Source of the DNA: Arcanobacterium phocae
GTDB lineage: Bacteria; Actinomycetota; Actinomycetes; Actinomycetales; Actinomycetaceae
NCBI RefSeq assembly: GCF_900105865.1
Contig: NZ_LT629804.1
Coordinates: 744,001 to 808,000 of the forward strand
Direction of reading: 5' to 3'
Length of the DNA: 64,000 bases
Positions 55,933 to 64,000 of the stretch are shown here, one piece after another (position 1 is the stretch's first letter; every line of letters begins with the position of its first letter). Under the pieces are notes generated by a model. The model did no database searches. It had not been told where the DNA came from and worked only from the letters and a program-made list of their open reading frames with translations. The translations under genes were made by a program, and so were the position numbers.

Positions 55933-56036
55933 CATCTGTGGTACTGGTGTGACTCATGTCGGATATTTCGGCATGATCAGGCAACACGCCACCCGTAAAT
56001 ATCCGCTTTCTGGCGGGGTTTTACTACCGTGGAGAC

Positions 56037-56957
56037 ATGGGTTTCGGAGGCTTCGGTTTAGCGATCGTCGCAGTCTTTCTGCTCATCTATCTCGTGCCTC
56101 ATGTGCTACGCCAGCGGCAAGTACTTGGAGATGCGCCGATTGATGAACGTTTTGCAGAAGATTTGCGATTGATCGATCGGCGTACCCTCATGTCGAGTCA
56201 GTCTTCAGATGCTCACGGCAAAATTTTTCTAACGGAGCGAATCATGACACCAGCAATGACGAGTGAACAGTTGCGTAACGCGGCTCGTGATCGGTCACGC
56301 GCCCGCGCTCGGATGGCTACCCGCCATGCGAATCAGATGCGTGGAATGATGATTGGGTTAGTCCTCGTTGTTGCGACGTTAGGAGCGTGGGGTGTTGTTG
56401 CGCTTACTAGCTTTCCCTCAGGTGTTGCTATCGTTTCCACGGTTGTGACAGGTGCGTACGGGGCATTGTTCGGTTACGTCATCAACGAGATGGTGAAAGC
56501 CGACGACGCCGATGCCAAACGTATCGCTCATGCTAATAAGGTCCTGCGGGGACAAGTTAGCATGTCACAGGCTACTAAGCTGGCAGAGCATAAAGCTGTT
56601 GAAGTAACGGTTCCGGAGAATATAAGTGCGAAACAAGAGAACGCTGCTACTGCCGAATCCCAGACTAGTGTTCCAGTTCGGAAGCTTTCGCGGGAAGAAC
56701 TTGATGCCCGAACGGCTGCGTTGGCAGTACCAGCCACACCGTCGTACACACTGAAGTCTGTTGCACCGTTTAAGGCTGAAACAGTAGTGGCTACTAACGT
56801 GCCATTCCGCCCAACTAAGCTCAATGAGCGGTTGGGTGATGAATCGTTGCCAGATGCTCATGATGCTCCAGAGATGACTGGAAATGAAGAATTGCGTCGC
56901 GATGTTCTCGGCGGCGGTTCTACGCTAGATGCGTTGCTGTCACGTCGTCGGGCGTAA
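56037..56957 (+). CDS. Membrane protein, probable GlpR/SepX-type divisome partner
   Basis: 306 residues. An N-terminal transmembrane helix (about 4-22, FGLAIVAVFLLIYLVP), a charged Arg-rich segment (about 25-105), two adjacent helices (about 105-125 GLVLVVATLGAWGVVAL and 131-152 VAIVSTVVTGAYGALFGYV) and a long, low-complexity cytoplasmic tail with coil-like parts. This arrangement and the position after moeA fit GlpR of corynebacteria and SepX of Streptomyces, which recruit Glp/FtsZ or organise septation. The identification is by architecture and synteny, not by a decisive motif. Confidence 0.7.
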   Translation: MGFGGFGLAIVAVFLLIYLVPHVLRQRQVLGDAPIDERFAEDLRLIDRRTLMSSQSSDAHGKIFLTERIMTPAMTSEQLRNAARDRSRARARMATRHANQMRGMMIGLVLVVATLGAWGVVALTSFPSGVAIVSTVVTGAYGALFGYVINEMVKADDADAKRIAHANKVLRGQVSMSQATKLAEHKAVEVTVPENISAKQENAATAESQTSVPVRKLSREELDARTAALAVPATPSYTLKSVAPFKAETVVATNVPFRPTKLNERLGDESLPDAHDAPEMTGNEELRRDVLGGGSTLDALLSRRRA

Positions 56958-56959
56958 CT

Positions 56960-57403
56960 GTGACAACCCTAGTATTTCTTCATTCGCCTGGTCAGTCACC
57001 CTTTGACTGGCGGGAAGTTGCTGACTATTTACCACCGGCATGGGCGATAGCTGCGCCAGATCTGCGGCAGTGCCACACCGTAGACGAACTGTGCTCAATT
57101 ATTGACCGTGATGCGATGAGCGTATCTGACGAACGAATAATTCTCATAAGCTCTGGTTCTAGTGCAATCGCGTTAGCTGCATTTAATGAGCGTTACGCAC
57201 ACCGGGTTGAAGGGCTTATTGCTATTAAACCGCGCTGGAAGGTATCCATGCGGCAACGATTCACGGAGCGGAAAAAGCCATTTCTTGCTGTGCTGCGCAA
57301 GACTCAGATTGTTAAGCCGGCTGACATTACTGAGCTTTCCCATGAAGATACGCAATACCCGGCACAATGCGCTGCCGCACTATACCGGGTAATTACGAAG
57401 TAA
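56960..57403 (+). CDS. Small alpha/beta-hydrolase-like protein, probably reduced
   Basis: 147 residues, GTG start 2 nt after the preceding gene. It opens like an alpha/beta hydrolase (TTLVFLHSPGQSPFDW, an HG-like loop; IAAPDLRQC) and has an elbow-like ILISSGSSAIALAAF, but the Gly-x-Ser-x-Gly frame is changed to SGSSA. No lid domain and no obvious catalytic acid are left; a possible catalytic His is in ELSHEDTQYP near the C-terminus. Typical enzymes are about 250 residues, so this is a minimal or degenerate member. Substrate unknown. Confidence 0.65.
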   Translation: MTTLVFLHSPGQSPFDWREVADYLPPAWAIAAPDLRQCHTVDELCSIIDRDAMSVSDERIILISSGSSAIALAAFNERYAHRVEGLIAIKPRWKVSMRQRFTERKKPFLAVLRKTQIVKPADITELSHEDTQYPAQCAAALYRVITK

Positions 57404-57412
57404 TATCAGTTT

Positions 57413-57790
57413 TTACTTACCACAACTGCAGTTGCAGTTTCCGCCGCAGCCGCCGCTACCAGCTTGGTAGGCTTCTTCGTCAAAGATCTCAATGATGTGG
57501 TCTGAGCTGAACTGAATCTCGTCGCCTGCTTCTAGGGACGAAATAAATTCTGGATCAGTGTCCAACGTGCCGACATAACCAGCAGCGTCTTGGCCGTCGA
57601 CGATGACCCACATACGTTCAGCAGCAACTTCACCTTCAGGATTCACTAGACCGAATACCAGTTTGACGATGTCTCCAGGTTGTACGGCCGCCCGTTCTTC
57701 CGGCGTTGGAATAGTGAAATCGTCTAGTTGGGCAGCTAACTCTTCAGCGTCCCACAGTTCCCATTCGCGGGTGGTATTAGTGGTGGTCAC
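57413..57790 (-). CDS. DUF2314-like protein with a cysteine-rich C-terminal tail
   Basis: 125 residues from GTG 57790 (AGGAG 5 nt upstream; the ATG at 57832 has no site). The core (PGDIVKLVFGLVNPEGEVAAERMWVIVDGQDAAGYVGTLDTDPEF...LEAGDEIQFSSDHIIEIF; given here by its segments) resembles DUF2314, a family found as immunity-type and stand-alone proteins. The last 14 residues contain six-to-seven Gly-separated cysteines (GGCGGNCNCSCGK), a likely metal-binding tail like those of SEC-C-type proteins. Function unknown. Confidence 0.65.
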   Translation of the reverse strand: MTTTNTTREWELWDAEELAAQLDDFTIPTPEERAAVQPGDIVKLVFGLVNPEGEVAAERMWVIVDGQDAAGYVGTLDTDPEFISSLEAGDEIQFSSDHIIEIFDEEAYQAGSGGCGGNCNCSCGK

Positions 57791-57917
57791 AATAGCTCCT
57801 ATGCTTCGATGTGTGATCTGATCCTTGAACAACCGTACAACGCCGAGCGCACAATTTCTCGTTGGATAGTTATTTGCGGCAAAAATGTGTGTTCACGCAT
57901 CGCCACAATAACTGGGG

Positions 57918-59807
57918 TCACACCCTCCTGCGCCGTTTGGCGACGAGCATGATGCCGGCTCCTGAGGCGAGCAGAATTCCTGACACTAGCCCAGTAAATC
58001 CCAACGAAAATCCGGTTTTTGCTAAAACAGATGAAGACTCTGACGGCATGGGTGTTTCGATTACAATGGGATCGGTGGGTGCTGGCTGGTCAATAACGTT
58101 CACATTGATGACTTTGATACGTGTTGAGCCGTCGCCAAATGTGATTTTGACGGTTTGGGTTGTGTTTCCGGCTGCAGATGTTTGTGCCGGAGTAATAATT
58201 TCTGCCCGAGCGCCGGCTGGCAGATCAACCAGCCCATCAGTTGCTGGAACTGTGTCACCAACATGAACGGTGAGATCTGTCGTGGCCACATCCGGGATTG
58301 GAGTAATCGGCAACGCGCTTAAGTTGAATGTCACCTTAGTGTCTGTGCACACCGTCGAATCGGGAGTGAATTCTGTACCTGGCATTGACTCAGGATCAAA
58401 AGCAACAAATTTTCCGGTTAATCCAGCAGGAACCTCGGGACTCGTGAAGAATTCAGCTTCGTTGAGTGGCTCTACGATTGAGGTACCGGCGATCAACAAC
58501 CGATGTTCGGTATAATCTGGATCTGTTGTGCTGGTGTAATAGTCCACATTAACTGCGGGCGCCCATACGTGCTTATGCTGATCGGCTGACGTGTGAGTGA
58601 CTGGATAAGTATATTGAAGAGTTCCGCAATTAACGTTGACCGACGTCGAATCGGCCCCAGAAATGAACTCGTGCAAGTCTTGTCCAAGAGAATTCTTGGC
58701 AACTGCACCCGCTGGAAGAACGACAGTTCCGCCGTCAATCACAGTGGCAATTTTGCTATTTGGCATGCTCGTTCCGGGGATATCAACTCTGGAATCACCA
58801 ACGATGGTCAGGTGCGAGCCGACTTTTTGCTTGTAATCAACGCCGAGTGAATCGCCGATGACGGTACTGCTATCAATGGTGTATGTAGCGTCCTGAAATT
58901 GGAAAGCCTGGTGAGTGCCCGCTACGGCGATCTCACTGGTAATCGTGCTATTCGTAATCCCAACTGAATTGTTCGCAGTATTGATAGATACAAATGGTTT
59001 CGCGAAGAAACCACTTGAAACAGCGTCGGGAGTCGTTACCAGTGTAACCAGTGAATCAGAGAAATCTACCGCAGCTCCCGCAACAAACGACATGTTGTAA
59101 TTGCGTACCGTCGTGGAATGAACGATAGAGTTCCGGAAAACAATCGGGCGTTCAGAGTAAAAAGCTGCTCGCCACACGGACGTCTTACTACTGTGGTCAA
59201 TAGTGACCGTCGAATTGTTAAAAGTTGCGCTGGCTTGCGTATCTGCTCCGCCATTCCGAGCAAAAATGATTGGGCCTTCGGCAGTATCTGGTCCGGGCGA
59301 GACAGTCAGTGATGTGTCACTAACCGTGAACGGTCCTCGAATCAGCTGGCCATTGATGCCATAACCACGAGTGGGACCGATATGGATTGAGCTTCCATCA
59401 GCGCCATCCCCGCGCACAGTTACCTCTTGGCCAGGCACCTTCTGGTTAATCTTCATGCCATAGCCAGCGAAGTGTTCGATAATCAGATTGCCGTTATTAA
59501 TTAAGGTAAATTCCGATGTGATATCTAGACCGGTCTTATCGGCAACATTAGAACCATCAAATGTTACGTCAACACCATCGTTGATCGTGAACGTCATCGG
59601 ATGATCAATAACTAAGCCACCATTAAATGAGTTATCGGCAGTAAACGTGACTGATTGGGTGGCTGGATCGCTAACTGCAGCTTTAAGTTCAGCAAGAGTG
59701 GTGGTAAAGCCTACCTCGACGTTGTTGGCGGCAAAAGCGGGCGGTGACGTCCCTAACAAAAGGCCAGTAAACAGAATGATGGACGTGATATTATATTTAG
59801 TTCCCAT
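57918..59807 (-). CDS. Sortase-anchored surface protein with parallel beta-helix repeats
   Basis: 629 residues. Signal peptide (about 1-27, SIILFTGLLLGTSPPAFA). Residues about 30-400 are rich in beta-strand ladders of the pectate-lyase-like kind (FTINDGVDVTFDGSN, FTLINNGNLIIEHF, and further repeats with N/S/T stacks). A Rib/alpha-like domain follows at about 500-590 (LTVHVGDTVPATDGLVDLPAGARAE, ITFGDGSTRIKVINV). The C-terminus has the sorting motif LAKTG, a hydrophobic helix and AKRRRRV. It is probably an adhesin or wall protein displayed by a class E-like sortase; no sortase gene is in the window. Confidence 0.82.
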   Translation of the reverse strand: MGTKYNITSIILFTGLLLGTSPPAFAANNVEVGFTTTLAELKAAVSDPATQSVTFTADNSFNGGLVIDHPMTFTINDGVDVTFDGSNVADKTGLDITSEFTLINNGNLIIEHFAGYGMKINQKVPGQEVTVRGDGADGSSIHIGPTRGYGINGQLIRGPFTVSDTSLTVSPGPDTAEGPIIFARNGGADTQASATFNNSTVTIDHSSKTSVWRAAFYSERPIVFRNSIVHSTTVRNYNMSFVAGAAVDFSDSLVTLVTTPDAVSSGFFAKPFVSINTANNSVGITNSTITSEIAVAGTHQAFQFQDATYTIDSSTVIGDSLGVDYKQKVGSHLTIVGDSRVDIPGTSMPNSKIATVIDGGTVVLPAGAVAKNSLGQDLHEFISGADSTSVNVNCGTLQYTYPVTHTSADQHKHVWAPAVNVDYYTSTTDPDYTEHRLLIAGTSIVEPLNEAEFFTSPEVPAGLTGKFVAFDPESMPGTEFTPDSTVCTDTKVTFNLSALPITPIPDVATTDLTVHVGDTVPATDGLVDLPAGARAEIITPAQTSAAGNTTQTVKITFGDGSTRIKVINVNVIDQPAPTDPIVIETPMPSESSSVLAKTGFSLGFTGLVSGILLASGAGIMLVAKRRRRV

Positions 59808-59878
59808 ATTCAGACACTACACGAATAGGGATAGCATTGATAGAGCGATAGTATTTGAGCCTAACCGAAGGTAAAACC

Positions 59879-60937
59879 GTGAATAGACTAGACCAACTCA
59901 TCATCGCGCAGGCGTATGAAACTGGCTGGCAACCAGACCAACCGGCCTATGTCGTCGATGATCCGACTGGCTCGCTACTTGCTCACCTGCTCGACAATGC
60001 TTCCACAGTCACTGTGCTCAGCGATTCACATTCTCAGGTACACGATGCATGTGACTACGCTACCCGTAATGGGCAACGCCAAAAGCTCTGCGCCCGAGGA
60101 ATCGATGGGCCGCTAGAACTCAACGCTTTCCTGCAAAGCACCGTTGAGCCGGAAGCCAGCCACGGCGTCGTCGTCACTCGACTACCAAAGTCACGCACAC
60201 ATCTTGACTATCTTGCGCACTGCACTGCGCGCGCCGGAGTCGGAGCATTCGTCGGCGCACACAACACCAAGCACATGACTCGAGCCCAAAACCAGATCCT
60301 AGCAACGTACTATGCGACCGAGCACGCCAGCCGCGGATCAGGAAAATTCCGAGCCCTCTGCGCCACTAAACCACTTCCAAACCTGCCTGAGCCCCAACCA
60401 CACCACGCCGGTCACCTCTATGCCATCGGTGCTACATTTGCTGGCAGCCAAGCAGACCACGGTGGACAATTGCTTGCCACCACTGCCATCGCCGACTGGG
60501 CAACACCGCCTCGCACGATTCTTGATTTCGGCTGCGGAAACGGGGCCGTGAGTTATCTGGTTGCCCAACACAATCCGGCAACCACCATTATTGCCACCGA
60601 TATTTCAGCCGATGCCGTAACGTCAACCCAGCTCACACTCGTCCCATACCGCGAGCGCACAACCGTCACCTGGGACACCTCGGCGCGAAGCATTGCCGAA
60701 AACGACGTCGACGCCGTCCTCCTCAACCCGCCATTCCACGACGGATTCTCTATCGACGACACCCTCGTGGACGAACTATTGGCCGCGGCCCAGCGCGTAC
60801 TAAAACCTGGTGGCGCCATCTACGTTGTGTACAACTCGCACCTGCGCTACCGGCTCCGCATCGGGCAGCTGTTTACCGACGTCGTCCAGCTGGCCCGCGA
60901 TAGCCGTTTCACCATCGTACGTGGGCACAAACTATAA
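59879..60937 (+). CDS. RsmC/RlmG-like rRNA methyltransferase
   Basis: AdoMet-dependent class I methyltransferase, 352 residues. The N-terminal half (about 1-170) is a degenerate MTS-like domain used for RNA binding in RsmC. The C-terminal half has AdoMet motif I LDFGCGNGAVSYLVA (about 214), TDISADAVTST and the N6/N2-guanine motif LLNPPFHDG. Members methylate guanine N2 in 16S or 23S rRNA. GTG 59879 is chosen because GAAGG lies before it; TTG 59855 has none. The last 6 nt overlap the convergent response regulator gene. Confidence 0.85.
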   Translation: MNRLDQLIIAQAYETGWQPDQPAYVVDDPTGSLLAHLLDNASTVTVLSDSHSQVHDACDYATRNGQRQKLCARGIDGPLELNAFLQSTVEPEASHGVVVTRLPKSRTHLDYLAHCTARAGVGAFVGAHNTKHMTRAQNQILATYYATEHASRGSGKFRALCATKPLPNLPEPQPHHAGHLYAIGATFAGSQADHGGQLLATTAIADWATPPRTILDFGCGNGAVSYLVAQHNPATTIIATDISADAVTSTQLTLVPYRERTTVTWDTSARSIAENDVDAVLLNPPFHDGFSIDDTLVDELLAAAQRVLKPGGAIYVVYNSHLRYRLRIGQLFTDVVQLARDSRFTIVRGHKL

Positions 60938-61537
60938 CCAGCCGCGCTCGCGCGCAATCACTGCTGCCTGGGCACGAGTCTCCGCTCCAGTCTTTCCGAT
61001 CGCCGCCGATAGATGGTTACGAACCGTGCCTTCGGAGAGATAAACGTGCCGTGCGATCTCGGCGATAGTCGCACCATTGGCGGCAACTCGCAAAATCTCT
61101 TGCTCGCGTTCGGTGAGCGGATTGACTCCTTCAAACAGCGACTGTGTAGCCAGCACCGGGTCAACCACTCGATTTCCCGCATGAACTTGGCGAATCGCTT
61201 GAGCTAACTCTTGTGCGGGGGTATCCTTCACCACAAACCCATAGGCGCCAGCTGCCAGCGCTCGATGGACATAGCCTGGCCGGCCGAACGTCGTCACGAT
61301 CAGCACCCGGGTGGGTAGCTGCGACTCTGCGAGCTCCTGGGTGACTGCAATCCCATCCCGTCCGGGCATCTCAATATCTATCAATGCCACATCTGGCCGG
61401 TGAGTACGAACCGCCGTCATAACCTCATCACCCCGGCCGACCTCACACACCACCTCAATATCGTCTTCCAGATTGAGCAGAGCACTCAGCGCGCCACGAA
61501 CCAGCGCCTGATCGTCAGCAATCAGCACTCGAATCAT
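60932..61537 (-). CDS. NarL/LuxR-family response regulator
   Basis: 201 residues. Receiver with the Asp pair in VLIADDQALV, phospho-acceptor Asp in VALIDIEMPG (about 54), Thr in LIVTTFG and Lys in FVVKDTP. LuxR-type helix-turn-helix at about 140-200 (LTEREQEILRVAANGATIAEIARHVYLSEGTVRNHL). Cognate kinase lies directly upstream with a 4-nt overlap. Confidence 0.93.
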   Translation of the reverse strand: MIRVLIADDQALVRGALSALLNLEDDIEVVCEVGRGDEVMTAVRTHRPDVALIDIEMPGRDGIAVTQELAESQLPTRVLIVTTFGRPGYVHRALAAGAYGFVVKDTPAQELAQAIRQVHAGNRVVDPVLATQSLFEGVNPLTEREQEILRVAANGATIAEIARHVYLSEGTVRNHLSAAIGKTGAETRAQAAVIARERGWL

Positions 61538-62616
61538 TGTTTTGTCCTCACATCCATGACTGCTGTTATCCGTGTCCCAGGATCAGCGGCTACCACATCG
61601 AGCCGGCCACCTACCTCGGTGATCCTCTCACTCAATCCCGTCAAACCGTTTCCGGCAGGCTGAGTGATGCCTACGCCGTCGTCGATAATCGAAATGCTGG
61701 TTGACGTCATTTCACATCTTACGTGACTGGCATGAGCATGACGCAAAATGTTTGTTGCCGCTTCACGTACAACCCACGAAAAAACAAAACGGAATCGCGG
61801 ATCGACATCCTCCGCTGACCCCACAACTGACACTGAAATATGGGCATCTTCGAGCACCCGGATAGCGTTGCGCAGCTCGTCCGAAAGCAACTGCATGCGC
61901 AGACCAGAGACCGTTGTGCGTACCTCAGTAATCGCGGCGCGAGTCAAGTCCGAGATCTCGGTGAGCTCTGCGCGCGCCCGCTCCGGATCAGAATCGAGCA
62001 ATCGCAACGCCAGCTGTGACTTAAGCGAAATGATCGTGAGTGAATGTCCCACCACGTCATGCACATCGCGGGCAACTCGGCTACGCTCAGCCGATATTGC
62101 TTCGTGGGCTACCGCGATTTGTTTTTCCTGGGAGGCCCGATCGAAAAACCTTGAGCCAGCAGTCATAGCGAACACGCCAAGTGACACCATGAGGAGAGCA
62201 TGAGCGTCACCAGCGGTGCCGAGTAGCCAGCCAGCAACCTCTATGATTGCGGCGAGGACAACCATGATAATTGCACCGGGGAGTAGCGGAACAAACATCC
62301 CAGTCAGAGATGCTAGATACGGGAAAAACGAAAAACCAGCGACTGCAAAAAGAGCCAGCATCGTTATTGTGATGGCAAAAAGAATGGTGAATGAAACGAT
62401 ATAGAGCCAGAGTAGATGGTTCTTCATGCGCTGGGCGTATGCCAAAAACCAGGTGGTGGAATTGAGGAGGGCGAATACGGCAGTGAGCGCGTAGCCGATG
62501 ATGCGAATCGTAGCTGAATATGGGCCGATGCTAATGAAATGGATCGGGAAAACAAGGAAAACTAGCCAGATAAGAGCCATAAACAGGCCCATGGCGTATT
62601 CGCGGCGAGAAGTCAT
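61534..62616 (-). CDS. DesK/NarX-type sensor histidine kinase
   Basis: 360 residues. Five or six transmembrane helices in the first 150 residues without a large extracellular domain, then a HisKA_3 dimerisation helix with ERSRVARDVHDVVGHSLTIISL (phospho-acceptor His about 200) and a HATPase_c domain (AATNILRHAHASHVRCEM, DDGVGI, GNGLTGLSERITEVGG). It probably senses membrane state or a drug and controls the ABC transporter encoded just upstream, as in DesKR/LiaSR-like clusters; that link is inference. Confidence 0.9.
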   Translation of the reverse strand: MTSRREYAMGLFMALIWLVFLVFPIHFISIGPYSATIRIIGYALTAVFALLNSTTWFLAYAQRMKNHLLWLYIVSFTILFAITITMLALFAVAGFSFFPYLASLTGMFVPLLPGAIIMVVLAAIIEVAGWLLGTAGDAHALLMVSLGVFAMTAGSRFFDRASQEKQIAVAHEAISAERSRVARDVHDVVGHSLTIISLKSQLALRLLDSDPERARAELTEISDLTRAAITEVRTTVSGLRMQLLSDELRNAIRVLEDAHISVSVVGSAEDVDPRFRFVFSWVVREAATNILRHAHASHVRCEMTSTSISIIDDGVGITQPAGNGLTGLSERITEVGGRLDVVAADPGTRITAVMDVRTKQ

Positions 62617-62652
62617 ATGCGTATTCTATCGTTGTGGGGTGTCAGGGAATCT

Positions 62653-62703
62653 CGGCAATAGCGCAAACCTAGGCGTATATGAGCGAGGTTTGCGCTATTG
62701 CCG
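62653..62703 (-). terminator. 18-bp perfect hairpin between permease and kinase genes
   Basis: CGGCAATAGCGCAAACCT pairs exactly with AGGTTTGCGCTATTGCCG across a 15-nt loop. It lies 31 nt after the permease stop and 37 nt before the kinase start, so it may terminate most ABC transcripts and let the two-component genes be read at lower level. Confidence 0.8.
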
Positions 62704-62733
62704 GGTTTGGGGGACGCTTGGTTTGGTAGCGGC

Positions 62734-63489
62734 CTAGCGTTCCTGGTTTCGTCGGGCTGCTAAGAGGGCAAACACGCTGAAAATAGCCAGCCACGCAACA
62801 ATATTTGCCAAGGCATACCAGAGCGGGGTGCTGTAGAGCGCTCCGTTGGCGTCATACATCTGCCCATCGGTGAGGGGATAGCGTGCTAGTTCGCCAACTC
62901 CCCACATCGGGGTGAATCGAGCAACCGACAGCAGTGTGCCAGACAGCGGTGCGAAGAGATTTCCAGCAAACGAAAAGAGCACCAGCAGGCCAGATGAAAT
63001 GCTGACAGCGGTTTCGGCCTTAAATGAGTAGGCAACGGCAAGCCCGTAACACGCGAAGAGTAAAACGCTCAGATAGCTGATACCCCAGACTGCTAGGAGT
63101 CGAAGCGTCGGAAGCTGGGCTCCCATTGGAATCCCTACGATGAGGAGCGAAGTGAACGTGATGGTTGAGATCAAGAATGCCGACAATATTCGATTAACGA
63201 TAATGTTTCCGGAGGTCAGCGGAGTGAGTGCGAGTTGTCGGCCCCAGCCTTGGAGCCGGTCAACTGCGGCCGTACCGGTGTAGCCAACAGCAGCTTGTGC
63301 AACGGCGTAGATGCTCATATTAATGAGGACTGCCATGTTGATGTTGCCGTGCCCGATGGGCATTTCGCCGTATTCGGCAGTTCCGCCGAAGATGATGTAC
63401 ATGAGGATTGGCAAGCCGATGGTGAAGAACAGGGCTTCGGGCGCGCGGAGAAAACGGAGGACGTCGGAGCGAATGAGTGTTGCGTTCAT
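62734..63489 (-). CDS. ABC-2 type transporter permease
   Basis: 251 residues from ATG 63489 (MNATLIRSDVLRFLRAPEAL), six transmembrane helices of the ABC2_membrane type, with the N-terminal amphipathic helix and GLPILMYIIFGG as helix 1. Partner of the ATPase that ends 1 nt before it. The likely function is drug, lipid or antimicrobial peptide export. An in-frame extension to 63627 overlaps the ATPase and has no basis. Confidence 0.85.
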   Translation of the reverse strand: MNATLIRSDVLRFLRAPEALFFTIGLPILMYIIFGGTAEYGEMPIGHGNINMAVLINMSIYAVAQAAVGYTGTAAVDRLQGWGRQLALTPLTSGNIIVNRILSAFLISTITFTSLLIVGIPMGAQLPTLRLLAVWGISYLSVLLFACYGLAVAYSFKAETAVSISSGLLVLFSFAGNLFAPLSGTLLSVARFTPMWGVGELARYPLTDGQMYDANGALYSTPLWYALANIVAWLAIFSVFALLAARRNQER

Positions 63490-63490
63490 G

Positions 63491-64000
63491 TCAGTTTTCT
63501 TTCGGTTGGGCGTCGGCGGCAATAAGGGATGCGAAGGCGTCGTCGAGGGAGGACGGGACGATTTCGAGGTTGCTAGCTCCGGCATGAAGGAGTTCACGGG
63601 CGAGGCTATCGGAGTTGGCTGTTGCACAGGTCAGGATGTTATCTGCCACGGTGGCGCTGAATGCGGCCTGGAGCCGTGCCGTTTCTGCTCGGGAAACATT
63701 CGCAATGCTGGCTTTGAGGTGGCGGACGCCGGCGATGGCGCGGATCTGGTTGGTGGGTCCATCGGCGATGATGCGTCCCCGGTTCATGAGGATGATGCGG
63801 TCGGCGAAATTTTCAGCTTCCTGTAGATAGTGGGTGGCGAAGATGATTGTTCTGCCGTGGCTGGTTTGCGTGCGCATGGCATCCCAAAATTCGTGCCGTG
63901 CGTTGACGTCCATTCCGGTGGTGGGTTCGTCCAGGATGAGGAGTGATGGGTCAGGCAGAAGTGCGAGTGCGAATTTGACTCGTTGTTGTTCGCCGCCAGA
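63491..64000 (-). CDS. ABC transporter ATP-binding protein (5' end outside window)
   Basis: The C-terminal 169 codons are visible. The window end cuts it at the signature (SGGEQQRVKFALALLPDP). Walker B LLILDEPTTGMDVNAR and H-loop IIFATHYLQEAE are intact. The last 75 residues form the small C-terminal domain common in DrrA-like drug exporters. It precedes its permease by 1 nt. Confidence 0.88.
   Translation of the reverse strand, partial: SGGEQQRVKFALALLPDPSLLILDEPTTGMDVNARHEFWDAMRTQTSHGRTIIFATHYLQEAENFADRIILMNRGRIIADGPTNQIRAIAGVRHLKASIANVSRAETARLQAAFSATVADNILTCATANSDSLARELLHAGASNLEIVPSSLDDAFASLIAADAQPKEN

Noticed and set aside
57862..58266. Plus-strand open frame opposite the LAKTG surface protein gene
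   Set aside because: It is the antisense shadow of a convincing secreted protein and has no RBS or recognisable domain.

Overview
The window looks like a chromosomal segment of an actinomycete with moderate GC (roughly half), most likely of the Arcanobacterium/Actinomyces kind. Evidence includes actinobacterial gene pairs (DUF3263 with LytR_C, cold-shock protein with DUF3027, a DUF4032 protein, a UgpC/MsiK-type ATPase, dnaX-recR behind an SRP RNA), several genes that appear to start leaderless (TANNNT about 6-7 nt before the start codon), and two surface proteins ending in LAKTG sorting signals. The species is an inference; no rRNA is present. There is no prophage, insertion sequence or CRISPR array.

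Layout. 1-8.8 kb: partial Atg22-like transporter, cysS-rlmB-(unknown)-ASCH run, uracil permease, LytR_C protein, MFS exporter. 8.8-15 kb: tRNA-Ser, SRP RNA, dnaX-recR, DUF4032 kinase-like protein, sugar ABC ATPase. 15-21.6 kb: membrane Ser/Thr kinase, DsbA-like protein, tRNA-Thr, a sodium:alanine symporter behind a structured leader, and trkH-trkA. 21.6-28.9 kb: threonine degradation (tdh-kbl), a thioester adhesin, ung, DUF3263/LytR_C, and a solitary groEL under two CIRCE operators. 28.9-32.9 kb: accessory-looking patch with a small secreted four-cysteine peptide, a large CPBP-like membrane protein, a decayed MFS gene and a variant HD-domain protein. 33-42.8 kb: SDR plus acyltransferase, a two-component system, NYN protein, TPM/PspA envelope pair, Csp, DUF3027 and manA. 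42.9-48.3 kb: purine permease, DtxR/IdeR-type regulator, NlpC/P60 hydrolase, universal stress protein, tRNA-Arg, trhO. 48.4-52.8 kb: a 1,398-residue helicase-nuclease relative whose catalytic motifs are all degenerate, coupled to a 73-residue protein. 52.8-57.8 kb: mscL, SAF protein, 5-formyl-THF cyclo-ligase, a MoeA/Glp-like protein and a probable GlpR/SepX membrane partner. 57.9-64 kb: LAKTG beta-helix surface protein, RsmC-like methyltransferase, and a response regulator/sensor kinase/ABC permease/ABC ATPase cluster cut by the window end.

How it fits together. Most of the window is housekeeping (translation, repair, folding, ion and nutrient uptake). The parts most worth attention are the peptide/CPBP locus at 28.9-30.8 kb, the pseudo-helicase operon at 48.4-52.8 kb, the probable Glp-GlpR divisome pair at 54.7-57 kb, and the structured regulatory leaders before the alanine symporter, the thioester adhesin and the NlpC/P60 gene. 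Many intergenic regions end in long perfect hairpins, two of which (22 and 24 bp) separate convergent genes.
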